NCBI GenBank assembly: GCA_046294265.1 | Contig: JBKBKC010000001.1 | Coordinates: 310,001-374,000 of the forward strand | DNA from: JBKBKC01 sp046294265 | GTDB lineage: Bacteria; Pseudomonadota; Alphaproteobacteria; Rhodobacterales; Rhodobacteraceae | Reading direction: 5' to 3' | DNA length: 64,000 bases | Shown: piece after piece, positions 1 to 7,501 of the stretch | Position numbering within the stretch: the stretch's first letter is position 1 | Layout: each line of letters starts with the position of its first letter | Program-made: the position numbers and the translations under genes | Notes under the pieces: generated by a model | Databases searched by the model: none | Told to the model about the DNA's origin: nothing | What the model saw: the letters and a program-made list of their open reading frames with translations, nothing else

Positions 1-140
1 TGCTCCTTTCGCATGGCCCGGACTACGACAGGCCGGATTAAGAGAGGGTGAAACCTAAAATCCTCTGCGAAGTCCCGGCTTCGCCTTACCGCGTGTTAAG
101 CGCAATCCGGTCATGGTGCGCGCGGGGGCCGGGAAAAGGC

Positions 141-470
141 ATGGGTATCGGGATGATCGACTGGACAAGACTTGACGAATTGTCGGCCGAAATCGGCCGC
201 GAGGCGATTGCGGAGGTCGTCGCCATGTTCCTAGAAGAGGCGGACGAGGTCGTCAGCCGTCTGCCGCGGGACAGCACGACGATGGCGCGGGCGTCGGACC
301 TGCATTTCCTGAAAGGGGCCGCGCTCAACCTCGGCTTCACCTACCTCGCGCAGATGTGCGACGCGGGAGAGCGCGCACCGGCGATGGCCGACATGACGGC
401 CATTGCCGAGTGCTATCGCCAGTCTCGCGACCTGTTTCAATCGGGCCTCGCCGCGAACACTGCCGCATGA
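141..470 (+). CDS. Hpt-domain histidine phosphotransfer protein
   Basis: A small protein of about 109 residues that fits a stand-alone Hpt (histidine phosphotransfer) domain, which relays phosphate between response-regulator receiver domains. The diagnostic segment is HFLKGAALNLGF at residues 55-66: His55 is the likely phospho-acceptor, followed three residues later by Lys and then the helix-breaking Gly of the four-helix bundle. Start: the frame is open further upstream (from 48), but the ATG at 141 has a purine-rich AAAAGG just before it and gives a family-typical N-terminus (IDWTRLDEL); ATG 153 is also possible. No partner kinase or regulator lies within the window. The fold assignment is inference from the motif and helical composition. 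Confidence 0.75.
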   Translation: MGIGMIDWTRLDELSAEIGREAIAEVVAMFLEEADEVVSRLPRDSTTMARASDLHFLKGAALNLGFTYLAQMCDAGERAPAMADMTAIAECYRQSRDLFQSGLAANTAA

Positions 471-474
471 GGGG

Positions 475-1731
475 TCAGATCAGGAATTCCGCCAGCGTCT
501 CATCCGAAGTGATGTCGCGCCAGCCGAACCCGGCCTCGTCCATCCGACGCATCAGTTGCGCGAACTGGCCCGCATCCTTGGTCTCGATCCCGATCAGGAC
601 CGAGCCGAAGTTGCGCGCCGATTTCTTCAGGTATTCGAACCGCGCGATATCATCGTCCGGCCCCAGCATCATCAGGAATTCGCGCAACGCACCGGGGCGC
701 TGCGGCATCCGCAGGATGAAATATTTCTTCAGCCCCTGGAACCGCTGCGCGCGTTCCTTAACCTCGGGCAACCGTTCGAAATCGAAATTCCCGCCCGAGG
801 TCACGCAGACCACACGGCGGCCCCGGATCGCTTCGGCCAGGTCGGGCAGCACATCGACCGCAAGCGCGCCCGCCGGTTCCAGCACGATCCCCTCGACGTT
901 CAGCATGGCCAGCATGGTCACGCAGATACGGTCCTCGGGGGCCAACAGCACATCGGCGGGCGCCACCCAGTCCAGCATCGCATAGGTGTTTGCCCCCATC
1001 CGCGCCACCGCCGCGCCATCGACGAAACTGTTGACGCGCGGCAGGGTCACCGGCGCGCCGCCTGCCAAGGCCGCCGTCAGGCTGGCCCCGCCCAGCGGTT
1101 CCACAAACCGGAACGCCGTGGCCGGGGCGACCTCGCGCAGATAGCCCGTGACGCCCGAGGCCAGCCCCCCGCCCCCCACCGGCAGGACCACCATATCGGG
1201 GGCAACCCCCATCTGCGCCAGCATCTCGACCGCCACGCTTGCCTGCCCCTCGATCACGTCGGGGTCGTCGAAGGGCGACAGGAAATGCGCCCCCTCGGCG
1301 CGGCAATAGTCCTGCGCCGCCGCCAGCGTCTGGTCGAAATAGTCGCCCGTCAGGCGGATCGTCACGGCATCGCCGCCGAACATCCGCGTCTTGTCGATCT
1401 TTTGCTGCGGCGTCGTGACCGGCATGAAGATCGTCCCGCGCACCCCGAAATGGCGGCAGGCATAGGCCACGCCCTGCGCGTGGTTTCCGGCCGAGGCGGC
1501 CACGAAATGCTGCGCCTCTGGCACCCGCTTGCGCATGGCCGTGAAAGCACCGCGCAGCTTGTAGCTGCGCACCGGGCTCAGGTCTTCGCGCTTGAGCCAG
1601 ATCTCGGCATCAAAGCGCGCCGACAGATGATCGTTGCGTTGCAGCGGCGTCGGATCGAACAGCGCGCGCAGCGCGGCGGTTGCGGCCTGTGCCCTGGCGG
1701 TGAACGGGGCGGGGTTGGGAAAATCGTGCAT
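475..1731 (-). CDS. ilvA: Threonine ammonia-lyase (threonine dehydratase), biosynthetic type
   Basis: Pyridoxal-phosphate enzyme converting threonine to 2-oxobutanoate, the first committed step of isoleucine synthesis; cytosolic. Visible: the PLP lysine motif SYKLRGA (Lys58), the SAGNHAQG segment near residue 80-87, the glycine loop PVGGGGLASG near 183-192, and a C-terminal ACT-like regulatory domain from about residue 335 (FILRMPQRPGALREF). At 418 residues with one ACT-like domain it resembles the shorter Bacillus/Corynebacterium form, not the two-domain E. coli IlvA. The start MHDFPNP (ATG at 1731) was preferred over an in-frame upstream extension because the conserved family N-terminus begins there. 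It is divergent from argG with about 110 bases between. Confidence 0.93.
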   Translation of the reverse strand: MHDFPNPAPFTARAQAATAALRALFDPTPLQRNDHLSARFDAEIWLKREDLSPVRSYKLRGAFTAMRKRVPEAQHFVAASAGNHAQGVAYACRHFGVRGTIFMPVTTPQQKIDKTRMFGGDAVTIRLTGDYFDQTLAAAQDYCRAEGAHFLSPFDDPDVIEGQASVAVEMLAQMGVAPDMVVLPVGGGGLASGVTGYLREVAPATAFRFVEPLGGASLTAALAGGAPVTLPRVNSFVDGAAVARMGANTYAMLDWVAPADVLLAPEDRICVTMLAMLNVEGIVLEPAGALAVDVLPDLAEAIRGRRVVCVTSGGNFDFERLPEVKERAQRFQGLKKYFILRMPQRPGALREFLMMLGPDDDIARFEYLKKSARNFGSVLIGIETKDAGQFAQLMRRMDEAGFGWRDITSDETLAEFLI

Positions 1732-1840
1732 TCCAACTGATTGCCGCGCCCGCCCTGAGCCCGCAAGCGAAATGCAGCGCGGTTGCACGCGGCGACCAAA
1801 GACGCTAGGGCCGATGCGTCCTTGGGTCTGGGAGGGGTCG

Positions 1841-3067
1841 ATGTCCGCGCCGAAGAAAGTTGTTCTTGCCTATTCGGGGGGCCTTGATACCTCGATCATC
1901 CTGAAATGGCTGCAAACCGAATATGGATGCGAGGTGGTGACCTTCACCGCGGATCTGGGCCAGGGCGAGGAACTGGAACCGGCGCGGCAAAAGGCGCTGC
2001 TGCTTGGTATCGCTCCGTCGAACATCCACATCGTCGATGTGCGCGAGGAATTCGTGCGCGATTTTGTGTTCCCGATGTTCCGGGCCAATGCGGTTTATGA
2101 AGGGCTTTATCTGCTGGGCACATCCATCGCCCGGCCGCTGATCGCACAGCATCTGGTCCGCATCGCGCATGAGACGGGCGCGGATGCCGTGGCGCATGGG
2201 GCCACCGGAAAGGGCAACGATCAGGTGCGCTTCGAATTGTCCACCGCCGCCCTTGACCCCGCCATCCGCTGCATCGCCCCCTGGCGCGAGTGGAACCTTG
2301 CCAGCCGCACCAGCCTTTTGGCCTTTGCCGAGGCGAACCAGATTCCCATCGCCAAGGACAAGCGCGGCGAGGCGCCCTTCAGCGTGGATGCAAACCTTTT
2401 GCACACCTCGTCCGAGGGCAAGGTGCTGGAAAACCCGGGCGACGAGGCGCCTGATTACATCTATCAGCGCACCGTCGATCCCGAAAAAGCGCCCGATACG
2501 CCCGAAGTGATCGAGATTACCTTTGAAGGCGGCGACGCGGTGGCGATCGACGGCGAGTCGCTCAGCCCCGCCACCCTGTTGACCCGCCTGAACGAGATCG
2601 GCGGACGGCACGGGGTGGGGCGGCTGGACCTGGTGGAAAACCGCTTTGTGGGCATGAAATCGCGCGGGATCTATGAAACCCCCGGCGGTACCATCCTGCT
2701 GGAAGCGCATCGGGGGATCGAGCAGATCACGCTGGATGCGGGCGCGGGGCATCTGAAGGATTCGATCATGCCGCGCTATGCGGAGCTGATCTACAACGGG
2801 TTCTGGTTCAGCCCCGAGCGCGAGATGTTGCAGGCCCTGATCGACAAGAGCCAGGAGCATGTGACGGGCACCGTCCGTCTGAAGCTGTATAAGGGGTCGG
2901 TGCGGACGGTGGCACGCTGGTCGCGCCACAGCCTTTACAGCGAAAAGCATGTGACGTTCGAAGAGGATGCCGGCGCCTATGACCAGAAGGACGCCGCCGG
3001 CTTCATCCGCCTGAATGCCCTGCGCCTGCGCCTGATCGCAGCGCGCAACGCCCGCGTGGCATCGTAA
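1841..3067 (+). CDS. argG: Argininosuccinate synthase
   Basis: Joins citrulline and aspartate using ATP to form argininosuccinate, the penultimate step of arginine synthesis. The N-terminus MSAPKKVVLAYSGGLDTS carries the N-type ATP-pyrophosphatase P-loop (SGGLDTS, residues 12-18). Further conserved blocks are HGATGKGNDQVRFE and the C-terminal region ending RNARVAS. The product is 408 residues, normal for the family. The ATG at 1841 follows a clear ribosome binding site (GGAGGGG at 1831-1837); the longer open frame starting at 1634 overlaps ilvA on the other strand and is not coding. A small SCP2-domain gene follows 14 bases downstream and may be cotranscribed. Confidence 0.97.
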   Translation: MSAPKKVVLAYSGGLDTSIILKWLQTEYGCEVVTFTADLGQGEELEPARQKALLLGIAPSNIHIVDVREEFVRDFVFPMFRANAVYEGLYLLGTSIARPLIAQHLVRIAHETGADAVAHGATGKGNDQVRFELSTAALDPAIRCIAPWREWNLASRTSLLAFAEANQIPIAKDKRGEAPFSVDANLLHTSSEGKVLENPGDEAPDYIYQRTVDPEKAPDTPEVIEITFEGGDAVAIDGESLSPATLLTRLNEIGGRHGVGRLDLVENRFVGMKSRGIYETPGGTILLEAHRGIEQITLDAGAGHLKDSIMPRYAELIYNGFWFSPEREMLQALIDKSQEHVTGTVRLKLYKGSVRTVARWSRHSLYSEKHVTFEEDAGAYDQKDAAGFIRLNALRLRLIAARNARVAS

Positions 3068-3081
3068 ATGGCTGATCCGAT

Positions 3082-3366
3082 ATGCCCCTGACCGACATCG
3101 CCGAACGGATCGGCGCCAGGCTGGCGGTCACACGCTTTGAGGGCACGCTGAAGTTCGACTGCGGCGCGGAGGGCGTGATCGTGCTGGCCGATGGTGCGGC
3201 CACGACCCAGGACCGCGCGACCGACTGCACGCTGCACCTGAGCCGGGACAATCTGGTGAAGCTGCTGACGGGCAAGATGCACCCGATGACGGGAATGGCG
3301 ACGGGCAAGCTGCGGCTGTCGGGCAACCCGGCGGTTGCGATGCGGCTGGCGAAGCTCTTGGGGTGA
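3082..3366 (+). CDS. SCP2 sterol-binding domain protein
   Basis: A 94-residue protein that is essentially one SCP2/sterol-carrier-like domain: an N-terminal helix (TDIAERIGARL), then strands around LKFDCGAEGVIVLADGAAT, a DCTLHLSRDNLVKLLTGK segment and a C-terminal GKLRLSGNPAVAMRLAKLL. The TGKMxPMTGMATGKLRLSG stretch is characteristic of the bacterial single-domain proteins. These bind hydrophobic ligands, but the physiological ligand is unknown. It sits 14 bases after argG in the same direction, and a strong GC hairpin (3375-3395) plus a dispersed repeat follow it, so it is probably the end of the transcript. Confidence 0.85.
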   Translation: MPLTDIAERIGARLAVTRFEGTLKFDCGAEGVIVLADGAATTQDRATDCTLHLSRDNLVKLLTGKMHPMTGMATGKLRLSGNPAVAMRLAKLLG

Positions 3367-3374
3367 GCGCTGCA

Positions 3375-3395
3375 CCGGGGGCTCCGCGCCCCCGG
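3375..3395. terminator. GC hairpin between convergent genes
   Basis: Perfect 8-bp inverted repeat CCGGGGGC / GCCCCCGG with a 5-nt loop (TCCGC), nine bases after the stop of the SCP2 gene and upstream of the convergent P1 peptidase stop. There is no T-run on the + strand, so termination is inferred from position and stem strength only. It is the hairpin half of the dispersed repeat whose ATATTT...AGAAGAA half lies at 3404-3425. Confidence 0.5.
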
Positions 3396-3403
3396 GCCCC
3401 CGC

Positions 3404-3425
3404 GGGATATTTGGAGACAGAAGAA
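3404..3425 (+). repeat. Dispersed intergenic repeat, copy 1
   Basis: 22-base unit with the pattern GGGATATTT-N8-AGAAGAA-like, directly after a GC hairpin and ending at the stop codon of the convergent P1 peptidase gene. Related copies lie at 18314-18335, 22593-22614, 25056-25111 (double), 28109-28132 and 37496-37515. The same combination of GC hairpin plus this AT-richer tail recurs, so it is a defined repeat family and not chance. Confidence 0.7.
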
Positions 3426-3426
3426 G

Positions 3427-4428
3427 TCAGGACCGGGCGAAGCGAGATGTCCAGGCCGGTTTCAGGTCATCCGGTTCGGGCTGCGCCAGATAGACCGCCC
3501 GCGCGATGGCGCGCGCGAGCACGCAGGCCGCCGCGTGCCCCAGGGCGAAGGTATCGGTGAGCGGGTCGGACAGCGGCCGCGCGCCGGTGGACGCGGCAAA
3601 GACCAGATCGCCGTCCAGCGGGGTATGCGAGGGCACCAGCGCGCGGGCCATCCCGTCATGCGCGGCCACCGCCATCCGCTGCGCCTGCGCCTGGGTGAGG
3701 GCGGCATCGGTGGCGACGATGGCGAGGGTTGTGGCCTCGCCCCTACGTTTGTTGGGGGCGGGTTCATAGGCGGCCGGAAAGGTGGCGGGCAGGCCGAGGC
3801 CGCCGAATTCGGTGCCCATCTCCCAGGGCGCTGCCCAGAATTGCGGCCCTCCGCCGACGGTCGGGGACCCCAGCGCGTTCACGGCCGCCAGCGCGCCCAC
3901 CGTGTGGCCCGAGGCCAGCACCGCGGAGGCAGAGCCGAGCCCGCCCTTCCAGCGCCCCGTCATCGCGCCATGGCCCGCGCCCGCGGTGCCGAGGGCAAAC
4001 CCGGGCCCCGCCGCCGCCGCCGCCAGCGCCGCGCGGCCGAGGGCGGGATAGGGGTTGTCCTGCCAGTCCTTCTCGCCGCCGTTCAAGAGGTCGAAGAGGA
4101 TCGCCCCCGGCACGATAGGCACGCGCGCCGCGCCCACGGAAAAACCGCGCCCCATCTCGGCAAGCCCCGCCATCACCCCGTCGCAGGCTGCAAGCCCAAA
4201 GGCCGACCCGCCCGACAGGACTAGCGCGTCCACCTCCTGCACCAGACGGTCGGGGGACAGCAGGTCGGTTTCGCGCGTGCCGGGGGCGCCGCCCATGACG
4301 TGGACCGCCGCGACGAAGGGGCGGTCCGCGGTCAGCACCGTCACCCCCGACCGCAGCCGAGCGTGAGCGGCGTTGCCGACCCGCAAGCCCGCGACATCGG
4401 TGATCAGGTTGCGCGGGCCGGGGTGCAT
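3427..4428 (-). CDS. P1 (S58/DmpA-like) family N-terminal-nucleophile peptidase
   Basis: A 333-residue protein of the DmpA/NylC-type family, which self-cleave into two chains and act as aminopeptidases or amidases. Visible family features: the N-terminal block LITDVAGLRVGNA, MGGAPGTRETDLL, the SGGSAFGLAACDGV helix start (residues 72-85), and the region GEATTLAIVATDAALT where Thr233/Thr234 would be the autocatalytic nucleophile at the start of the small chain. Substrate is not predictable. The ATG overlaps the stop of the upstream cupin gene (TGATG), so the two are translationally coupled. Assignment to the family is firm; the nucleophile position is inferred from alignment memory. Confidence 0.85.
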   Translation of the reverse strand: MHPGPRNLITDVAGLRVGNAAHARLRSGVTVLTADRPFVAAVHVMGGAPGTRETDLLSPDRLVQEVDALVLSGGSAFGLAACDGVMAGLAEMGRGFSVGAARVPIVPGAILFDLLNGGEKDWQDNPYPALGRAALAAAAAGPGFALGTAGAGHGAMTGRWKGGLGSASAVLASGHTVGALAAVNALGSPTVGGGPQFWAAPWEMGTEFGGLGLPATFPAAYEPAPNKRRGEATTLAIVATDAALTQAQAQRMAVAAHDGMARALVPSHTPLDGDLVFAASTGARPLSDPLTDTFALGHAAACVLARAIARAVYLAQPEPDDLKPAWTSRFARS

Positions 4429-4778
4429 CAGGCGGGCACCTTGACCGCCGCGGTTTTGGGATCGCCGGTGTTGGGGGTGCCCGCGGGTTCTGTCAGCAAT
4501 AGGTGCGTCTCGACCTCCGCGCGGGGACGGTGCTGCATTCCCTTGGGGACCACGAACGCCTCGCCCGGGCGCAGCGTCACCGCGCCGTCAGGCCGGTCGA
4601 TCACCAACTCACCCGACAGCACCATGAAGAAATCGTCGGTCTCGGGGTGGTCGTGGCAGACGAATTCGCCCAGCACCTTGACCACCACCAGGTCGTGGCC
4701 GTTGAAGGTTCCGACGATGCCGGGGGACCAAGGGGTGGAAAAGAGGGCCAGCTTGTCGGCAAGGTTGATCGGCTGCAT
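4428..4778 (-). CDS. Cupin-domain protein
   Basis: A 116-residue single-domain cupin. The metal-binding motif is visible as CHDHPETDDFFMVLSGE (two His, then Glu), followed by the second cupin motif around GEAFVVPKGMQHRP. Small cupins of this type can be isomerases, dioxygenases or sugar/ligand binders, and nothing here decides which. Start: ATG 4778 (MQPINLADKL) is preferred over a TTG at 4790. Its stop overlaps the start of the P1 peptidase gene by one base, so the two products are likely made together; a functional link to amide hydrolysis is possible but unproven. Confidence 0.85.
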   Translation of the reverse strand: MQPINLADKLALFSTPWSPGIVGTFNGHDLVVVKVLGEFVCHDHPETDDFFMVLSGELVIDRPDGAVTLRPGEAFVVPKGMQHRPRAEVETHLLLTEPAGTPNTGDPKTAAVKVPA

Positions 4779-4799
4779 GGTGGCTCTCAATCCAGGCTA

Positions 4800-5144
4800 T
4801 CAGTCAACCGGGCGGATCAGCTTGCGCTCCAGCACCTTGAGGACCGCCGCAAGGTCGTGCCCGCGCCGCAGCACCTGCCCGTCCATCCCCACCACGGCAT
4901 AGATGCCCTGCCGCGCGCGCAACTTGGGGCGCTTTTCAATCCGGTACATCGGATGTTCGGCGGTGCGGCGGAACACCGAGAATACCGCGAGGTCGCGCAG
5001 GCAGGAGATGCCGTAGTCGCGCCATTCGCCGCAGGCGACCATCCGGCCATAGACAGAGAGGATCAGACCGAGTTCCCGGCGGTCGAAGCTGACCGTCTCG
5101 GACAGTCCGGCGGCAAAGGGGATGGGCGGGGGGAGGACCGACAT
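4800..5144 (-). CDS. DUF2794-family protein
   Basis: A 114-residue protein of the alphaproteobacterial DUF2794 family, recognised from VSFDRRELGLILSVYGRMVACGEWRDYGISCLRD, the FRRTAEHPMYRIEKRPKLR block, and the C-terminal GIYAVVGMDGQVLRRGHDLAAVLKVLE. No biochemical function is established for the family. The reading frame stays open upstream to 5396, giving a 198-residue version, but the extra residues are a low-complexity Arg/Gly/Pro translation of a GC-rich, hairpin-filled region, so the ATG at 5144 (MSVLPPPIPF) is taken as the start. Confidence 0.88.
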   Translation of the reverse strand: MSVLPPPIPFAAGLSETVSFDRRELGLILSVYGRMVACGEWRDYGISCLRDLAVFSVFRRTAEHPMYRIEKRPKLRARQGIYAVVGMDGQVLRRGHDLAAVLKVLERKLIRPVD

Positions 5145-5261
5145 GACAGGACTGTGACGCGGCGCGCGTGGCAAATCAAGCCTTCCCCGCGCTGCCCCGA
5201 TCCTGCCGCGAAACCGTCCCGCAATGACCCCGCCACCGCCCGCAATCCGCCCCGGTTGGCC

Positions 5262-5410
5262 GCGACACGGAGGTCGTCGAGGACGGTCGGTCCAGTGAGC
5301 CGGCTTCAAGCCCCCACCCAGTCCGGGTTGCTGGGCCGACCCCCTCGGTGCTTGTCTTGCACGGGTGTCCCACCGCGGGACATCAGTGAGGCTCAATGTT
5401 ATCAGAGGCT
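5262..5410. ncRNA. Candidate structured RNA, family not recognised
   Basis: The roughly 320-base gap between the DUF2794 and asparaginase genes holds an unusual run of inverted repeats: CGAC/GTCG (5263-5276), GGTCGG/CCGACC (5285-5290 with 5336-5341) enclosing GGCT/AGCC (5302-5312) and CCCAG/CTGGG (5317-5335), then GTGC/GCAC (5348-5362) and an 8-bp stem GGTGTCCC/GGGACATC (5364-5384). I checked by eye for SRP RNA, RNase P, tmRNA, 6S and common riboswitch signatures and found none. Strand is undecided. It could be a small RNA or the 5' leader of the DUF2794 gene. The rest of the gap (5145-5261, 5411-5463) shows only the inverted repeat at 5424-5437. Confidence 0.35.
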
Positions 5411-5423
5411 TGCGAGATCGGAT

Positions 5424-5437
5424 TTACCGTTTGGTAA
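5424..5437. promoter_or_regulatory. Palindromic operator-like site TTACC-N4-GGTAA
   Basis: Perfect 5-bp inverted repeat (TTACC GTTT GGTAA) in a locally AT-richer patch between the asparaginase stop and the structured region upstream of the DUF2794 gene. Its size and symmetry fit a dimeric repressor site. On the minus strand it lies just upstream of the structured segment, where a promoter for that segment or for the DUF2794 gene would be expected. The regulator is unknown. Confidence 0.35.
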
Positions 5438-5463
5438 CAATCAGGCGGGTGACGCTCCGGTCA

Positions 5464-6453
5464 TCAGGCGGGAAAGCCCTCGGCCGCGCGGACAATCCCC
5501 ACCTCACGCCCGCGCCAGTTCCGCTGCACGGCGTCCAGCCTCTTCAACGCGGCCGGATGCGCGGGGTCGAGCATCCCTGCCCGCACCAGCAGCGCGCAGA
5601 TCGCGGCCTCGGCCGCCCGCGTGCCGCCATCGGTGATCTTGAGCGCGATGCCGGTCCGCTGCTCGGGCAGGATCGCCACGAACACGGCCTCGGCGCCCGT
5701 CTTGACCGTCACGCGGCCCCCCATCGCCTGCATGAGTTCGGTGCAGGCGCGGCCCTTGCCCGCGACCATCTCGGGGTGCGCGGCCATGGCGCGGGTCAGC
5801 CGGTGCATCGCGCGGTCGCGCGCGTCGCCGGTGCCCGTGGCATTGGCGAAGGCCGCCATGGCGCGGGCAAGGCCGGTGATGGTCATGGCGAAGTTGGGCG
5901 CGGAACAGCCGTCGATGCCGTAGCCGGGCGAGGCCTCGCCCGTCACCTCGTCCGACGCCTGCCGGATCGCGCGTTGCAGGGGGTGGTCGGGATCGACATA
6001 TTCCGGGTCGCCGCCGATGTGGCGGTTCATCATCAGGAACCCGCTGTGCTTGCCCGAACAGTTGTTGTGGCACTGGCAGGGCGCCTCATGCGCGCGGATC
6101 AGGCGATCACGCTCATCCCGGTCGTTGGGTTCATGCGCGCCGCAGCGCAGGTCGGCCTCGGACATGTCCATGTCGGCCAGCCAGCGCGTCACCGCCTGAA
6201 CATGCATCGCTGCCCCCTGGTGGCTGGCGCAGGCCAGCGCCACCAGACGGTCGGGCAGGCCCGCGCCCGCGCCGCTTTCCATCAGGGGCAGCGCCTGGAT
6301 CATCTTGCACGACGACCGGGGGTAGATCAGCGCGTCGGCGTCGCCCCATGCCTGCACCACCTCGCCGCCCGGTCCGCAGATCACCGCATGGCCGAGGTGG
6401 CGGCTTTCCATCCGCCCGCCGCGCCAAAGCTCTGCCATCGCCTGTGCCGTCAT
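5464..6453 (-). CDS. Asparaginase (type II / thermolabile Rhizobium-like family)
   Basis: A 329-residue member of the Rhizobium etli AnsA-like asparaginase family, which is unrelated to E. coli AnsA/AnsB. Family landmarks: ELWRGGRMESRHLGHAVICG at the N-terminus, YPRSSCKMIQALPLMESGA (serine and lysine of the beta-lactamase-like active-site set), ACASHQGAAMHV, the Cys-containing CQCHNNCSGKHSGFL and YGIDGCSAPNFA. Expected reaction: L-asparagine to aspartate plus ammonia. ATG 6453 is preceded by a GGGGGGACGGG Shine-Dalgarno-like tract. No obvious signal peptide, so cytoplasmic. Confidence 0.9.
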   Translation of the reverse strand: MTAQAMAELWRGGRMESRHLGHAVICGPGGEVVQAWGDADALIYPRSSCKMIQALPLMESGAGAGLPDRLVALACASHQGAAMHVQAVTRWLADMDMSEADLRCGAHEPNDRDERDRLIRAHEAPCQCHNNCSGKHSGFLMMNRHIGGDPEYVDPDHPLQRAIRQASDEVTGEASPGYGIDGCSAPNFAMTITGLARAMAAFANATGTGDARDRAMHRLTRAMAAHPEMVAGKGRACTELMQAMGGRVTVKTGAEAVFVAILPEQRTGIALKITDGGTRAAEAAICALLVRAGMLDPAHPAALKRLDAVQRNWRGREVGIVRAAEGFPA

Positions 6454-6622
6454 CCCGTCCCCCCCAAACCGTCACGCTTGCGCGATTTCCCGCCCATGGG
6501 GGTTTTGCATCCGGCCCCATTTGCGGTAAAGACCTAGCAAGAATGGGCAGGCAGGCGCCACCGGAAAAGGCTCGGGTAAACCGGCCGTTGGGGACGCGAT
6601 GCGACGGCGGAGGCAACAAGCT

Positions 6623-7156
6623 ATGAAGATGCGGATCGCAGGGGCGCTGATGGGGGCCACGCTCGGGTTCTGGGCGCAGGGGGCGATGGCCCAGCAGGCG
6701 GGGGGCGAGACGGAATGCGTTTCGGCCAAGACGGACTGGAGCGTGTGCGTCTGGCCAAACCCCAAGGAATGCTGGGGTGTGTCCAAGCCCAAGGAAACGG
6801 TGAACACGCGCGATGGACGGGCGGTGAGCGTGCGGCGGGGCGATATCCTGTTGTTCGTGACCTTCCGCCCCGGCGCGGGCGCGCGGGGCGAGGTGTCGTT
6901 TACCGGCGGTTATCCCTTTGCCCCCGGTCAGCCGGTGAAGGTGGACATCGGCGGGCGGAATTTCGACCTGATCGCGGATGGCGAATGGGCCTGGCCAGGG
7001 AACGCCACCGACGATGCGGCCATCCTGGCCGCGCTGCGCGCCGGGGCGACGGCGGTGGTCACGGCCCGGTCGGGGCGCGGCACGCAGACGCAGGACACGT
7101 TTTCCCTGCAGGGGTTCACGGCGGCGATGACCGAGGCGGAAGCGCGCTGCAAGTGA
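6623..7156 (+). CDS. IalB-like (invasion associated locus B family) secreted protein
   Basis: A 177-residue exported protein. Residues 1-23 (MKMRIAGALMGATLGFWAQG plus AMA) form a standard signal peptide with an AMA-QQ cleavage site. The mature part has the IalB-type pattern: an early CVSAKTDWSVCVW and CWGVSKPKE cysteine pair, then a beta-rich body ending with FSLQGFTAAMTEAEARCK, where the FSLxGFTAA motif is typical. IalB proteins were named for Bartonella invasion but are widespread in free-living alphaproteobacteria, where the role is unknown. Start 6623 was chosen because GGAGG at 6608-6612 is correctly spaced; an upstream ATG at 6599 is in frame. Confidence 0.85.
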   Translation: MKMRIAGALMGATLGFWAQGAMAQQAGGETECVSAKTDWSVCVWPNPKECWGVSKPKETVNTRDGRAVSVRRGDILLFVTFRPGAGARGEVSFTGGYPFAPGQPVKVDIGGRNFDLIADGEWAWPGNATDDAAILAALRAGATAVVTARSGRGTQTQDTFSLQGFTAAMTEAEARCK

Positions 7157-7501
7157 CCGGGTGACGTTGTGGCCGGGTCACGATCCGGCTGGGACGAGCC
7201 AGGCGACAGCATCGACCGCGACAAGCGCGCCTGCATGCGACCCATCGTCAATGAACTCGACATTCACCGCGCTGACAGTAGGCGTTCCGTCACCATCTGC
7301 ATGGGCCGCGACCAGGACTGGGCTGTTGCGTCCGGTGCGATGCCGCGAGGGCGAGCCTCGGCCCCATAGTGGATGGGCCGACAAGAGGCATGGGGAGCGA
7401 CCACTGCCGCGGGGCGCAGGGCAAGTGCGGGCATGGCGCGGACGGTTCCATTTCGTGCGGGAATCGCGTAAGCGCATCGCTTGCCGCAAGGATTGCCGAA
7501 G
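7157..7501. other. Non-coding gap between the IalB-like gene and rlmN
   Basis: About 345 bases without a convincing intact gene. It begins with an imperfect inverted repeat GGTGAC...GGGTCAC (around 7161-7182) that could terminate the upstream gene. It then contains a short minus-strand stretch with protein-like composition (listed separately at 7178-7326), and ends with the rlmN promoter/leader. No tRNA, repeat or recognised riboswitch was seen. Confidence 0.5.
7178..7326 (-). pseudogene. Possible C-terminal gene remnant, unrecognised
   Basis: On the minus strand the last 46 or so codons before a TGA at 7178-7180 read PVLVAAHADGDGTPTVSAVN followed by VEFIDDGSHAGALVAVDAVAWLVPAGS. This looks like real protein (alternating hydrophobic strands, balanced composition), unlike the Arg/Pro-rich text upstream in the same frame. 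There is no start codon with a ribosome binding site in front of it and no known domain, so it may be the 3' end of a decayed gene. The 785-codon open frame it belongs to is otherwise antisense to rlmN and the next gene and is not coding. Confidence 0.25.

Noticed and set aside
5145..5396. 84-residue N-terminal extension of the DUF2794 protein
   Set aside because: The extra residues are low-complexity and come from the structured, GC-rich gap; family members begin at the MSVLPPPIPF equivalent.
5262..5410. Assignment of the structured gap to SRP RNA, RNase P, tmRNA, 6S or a known riboswitch
   Set aside because: None of the conserved core sequences of those RNAs could be found on either strand, so it is left unassigned.
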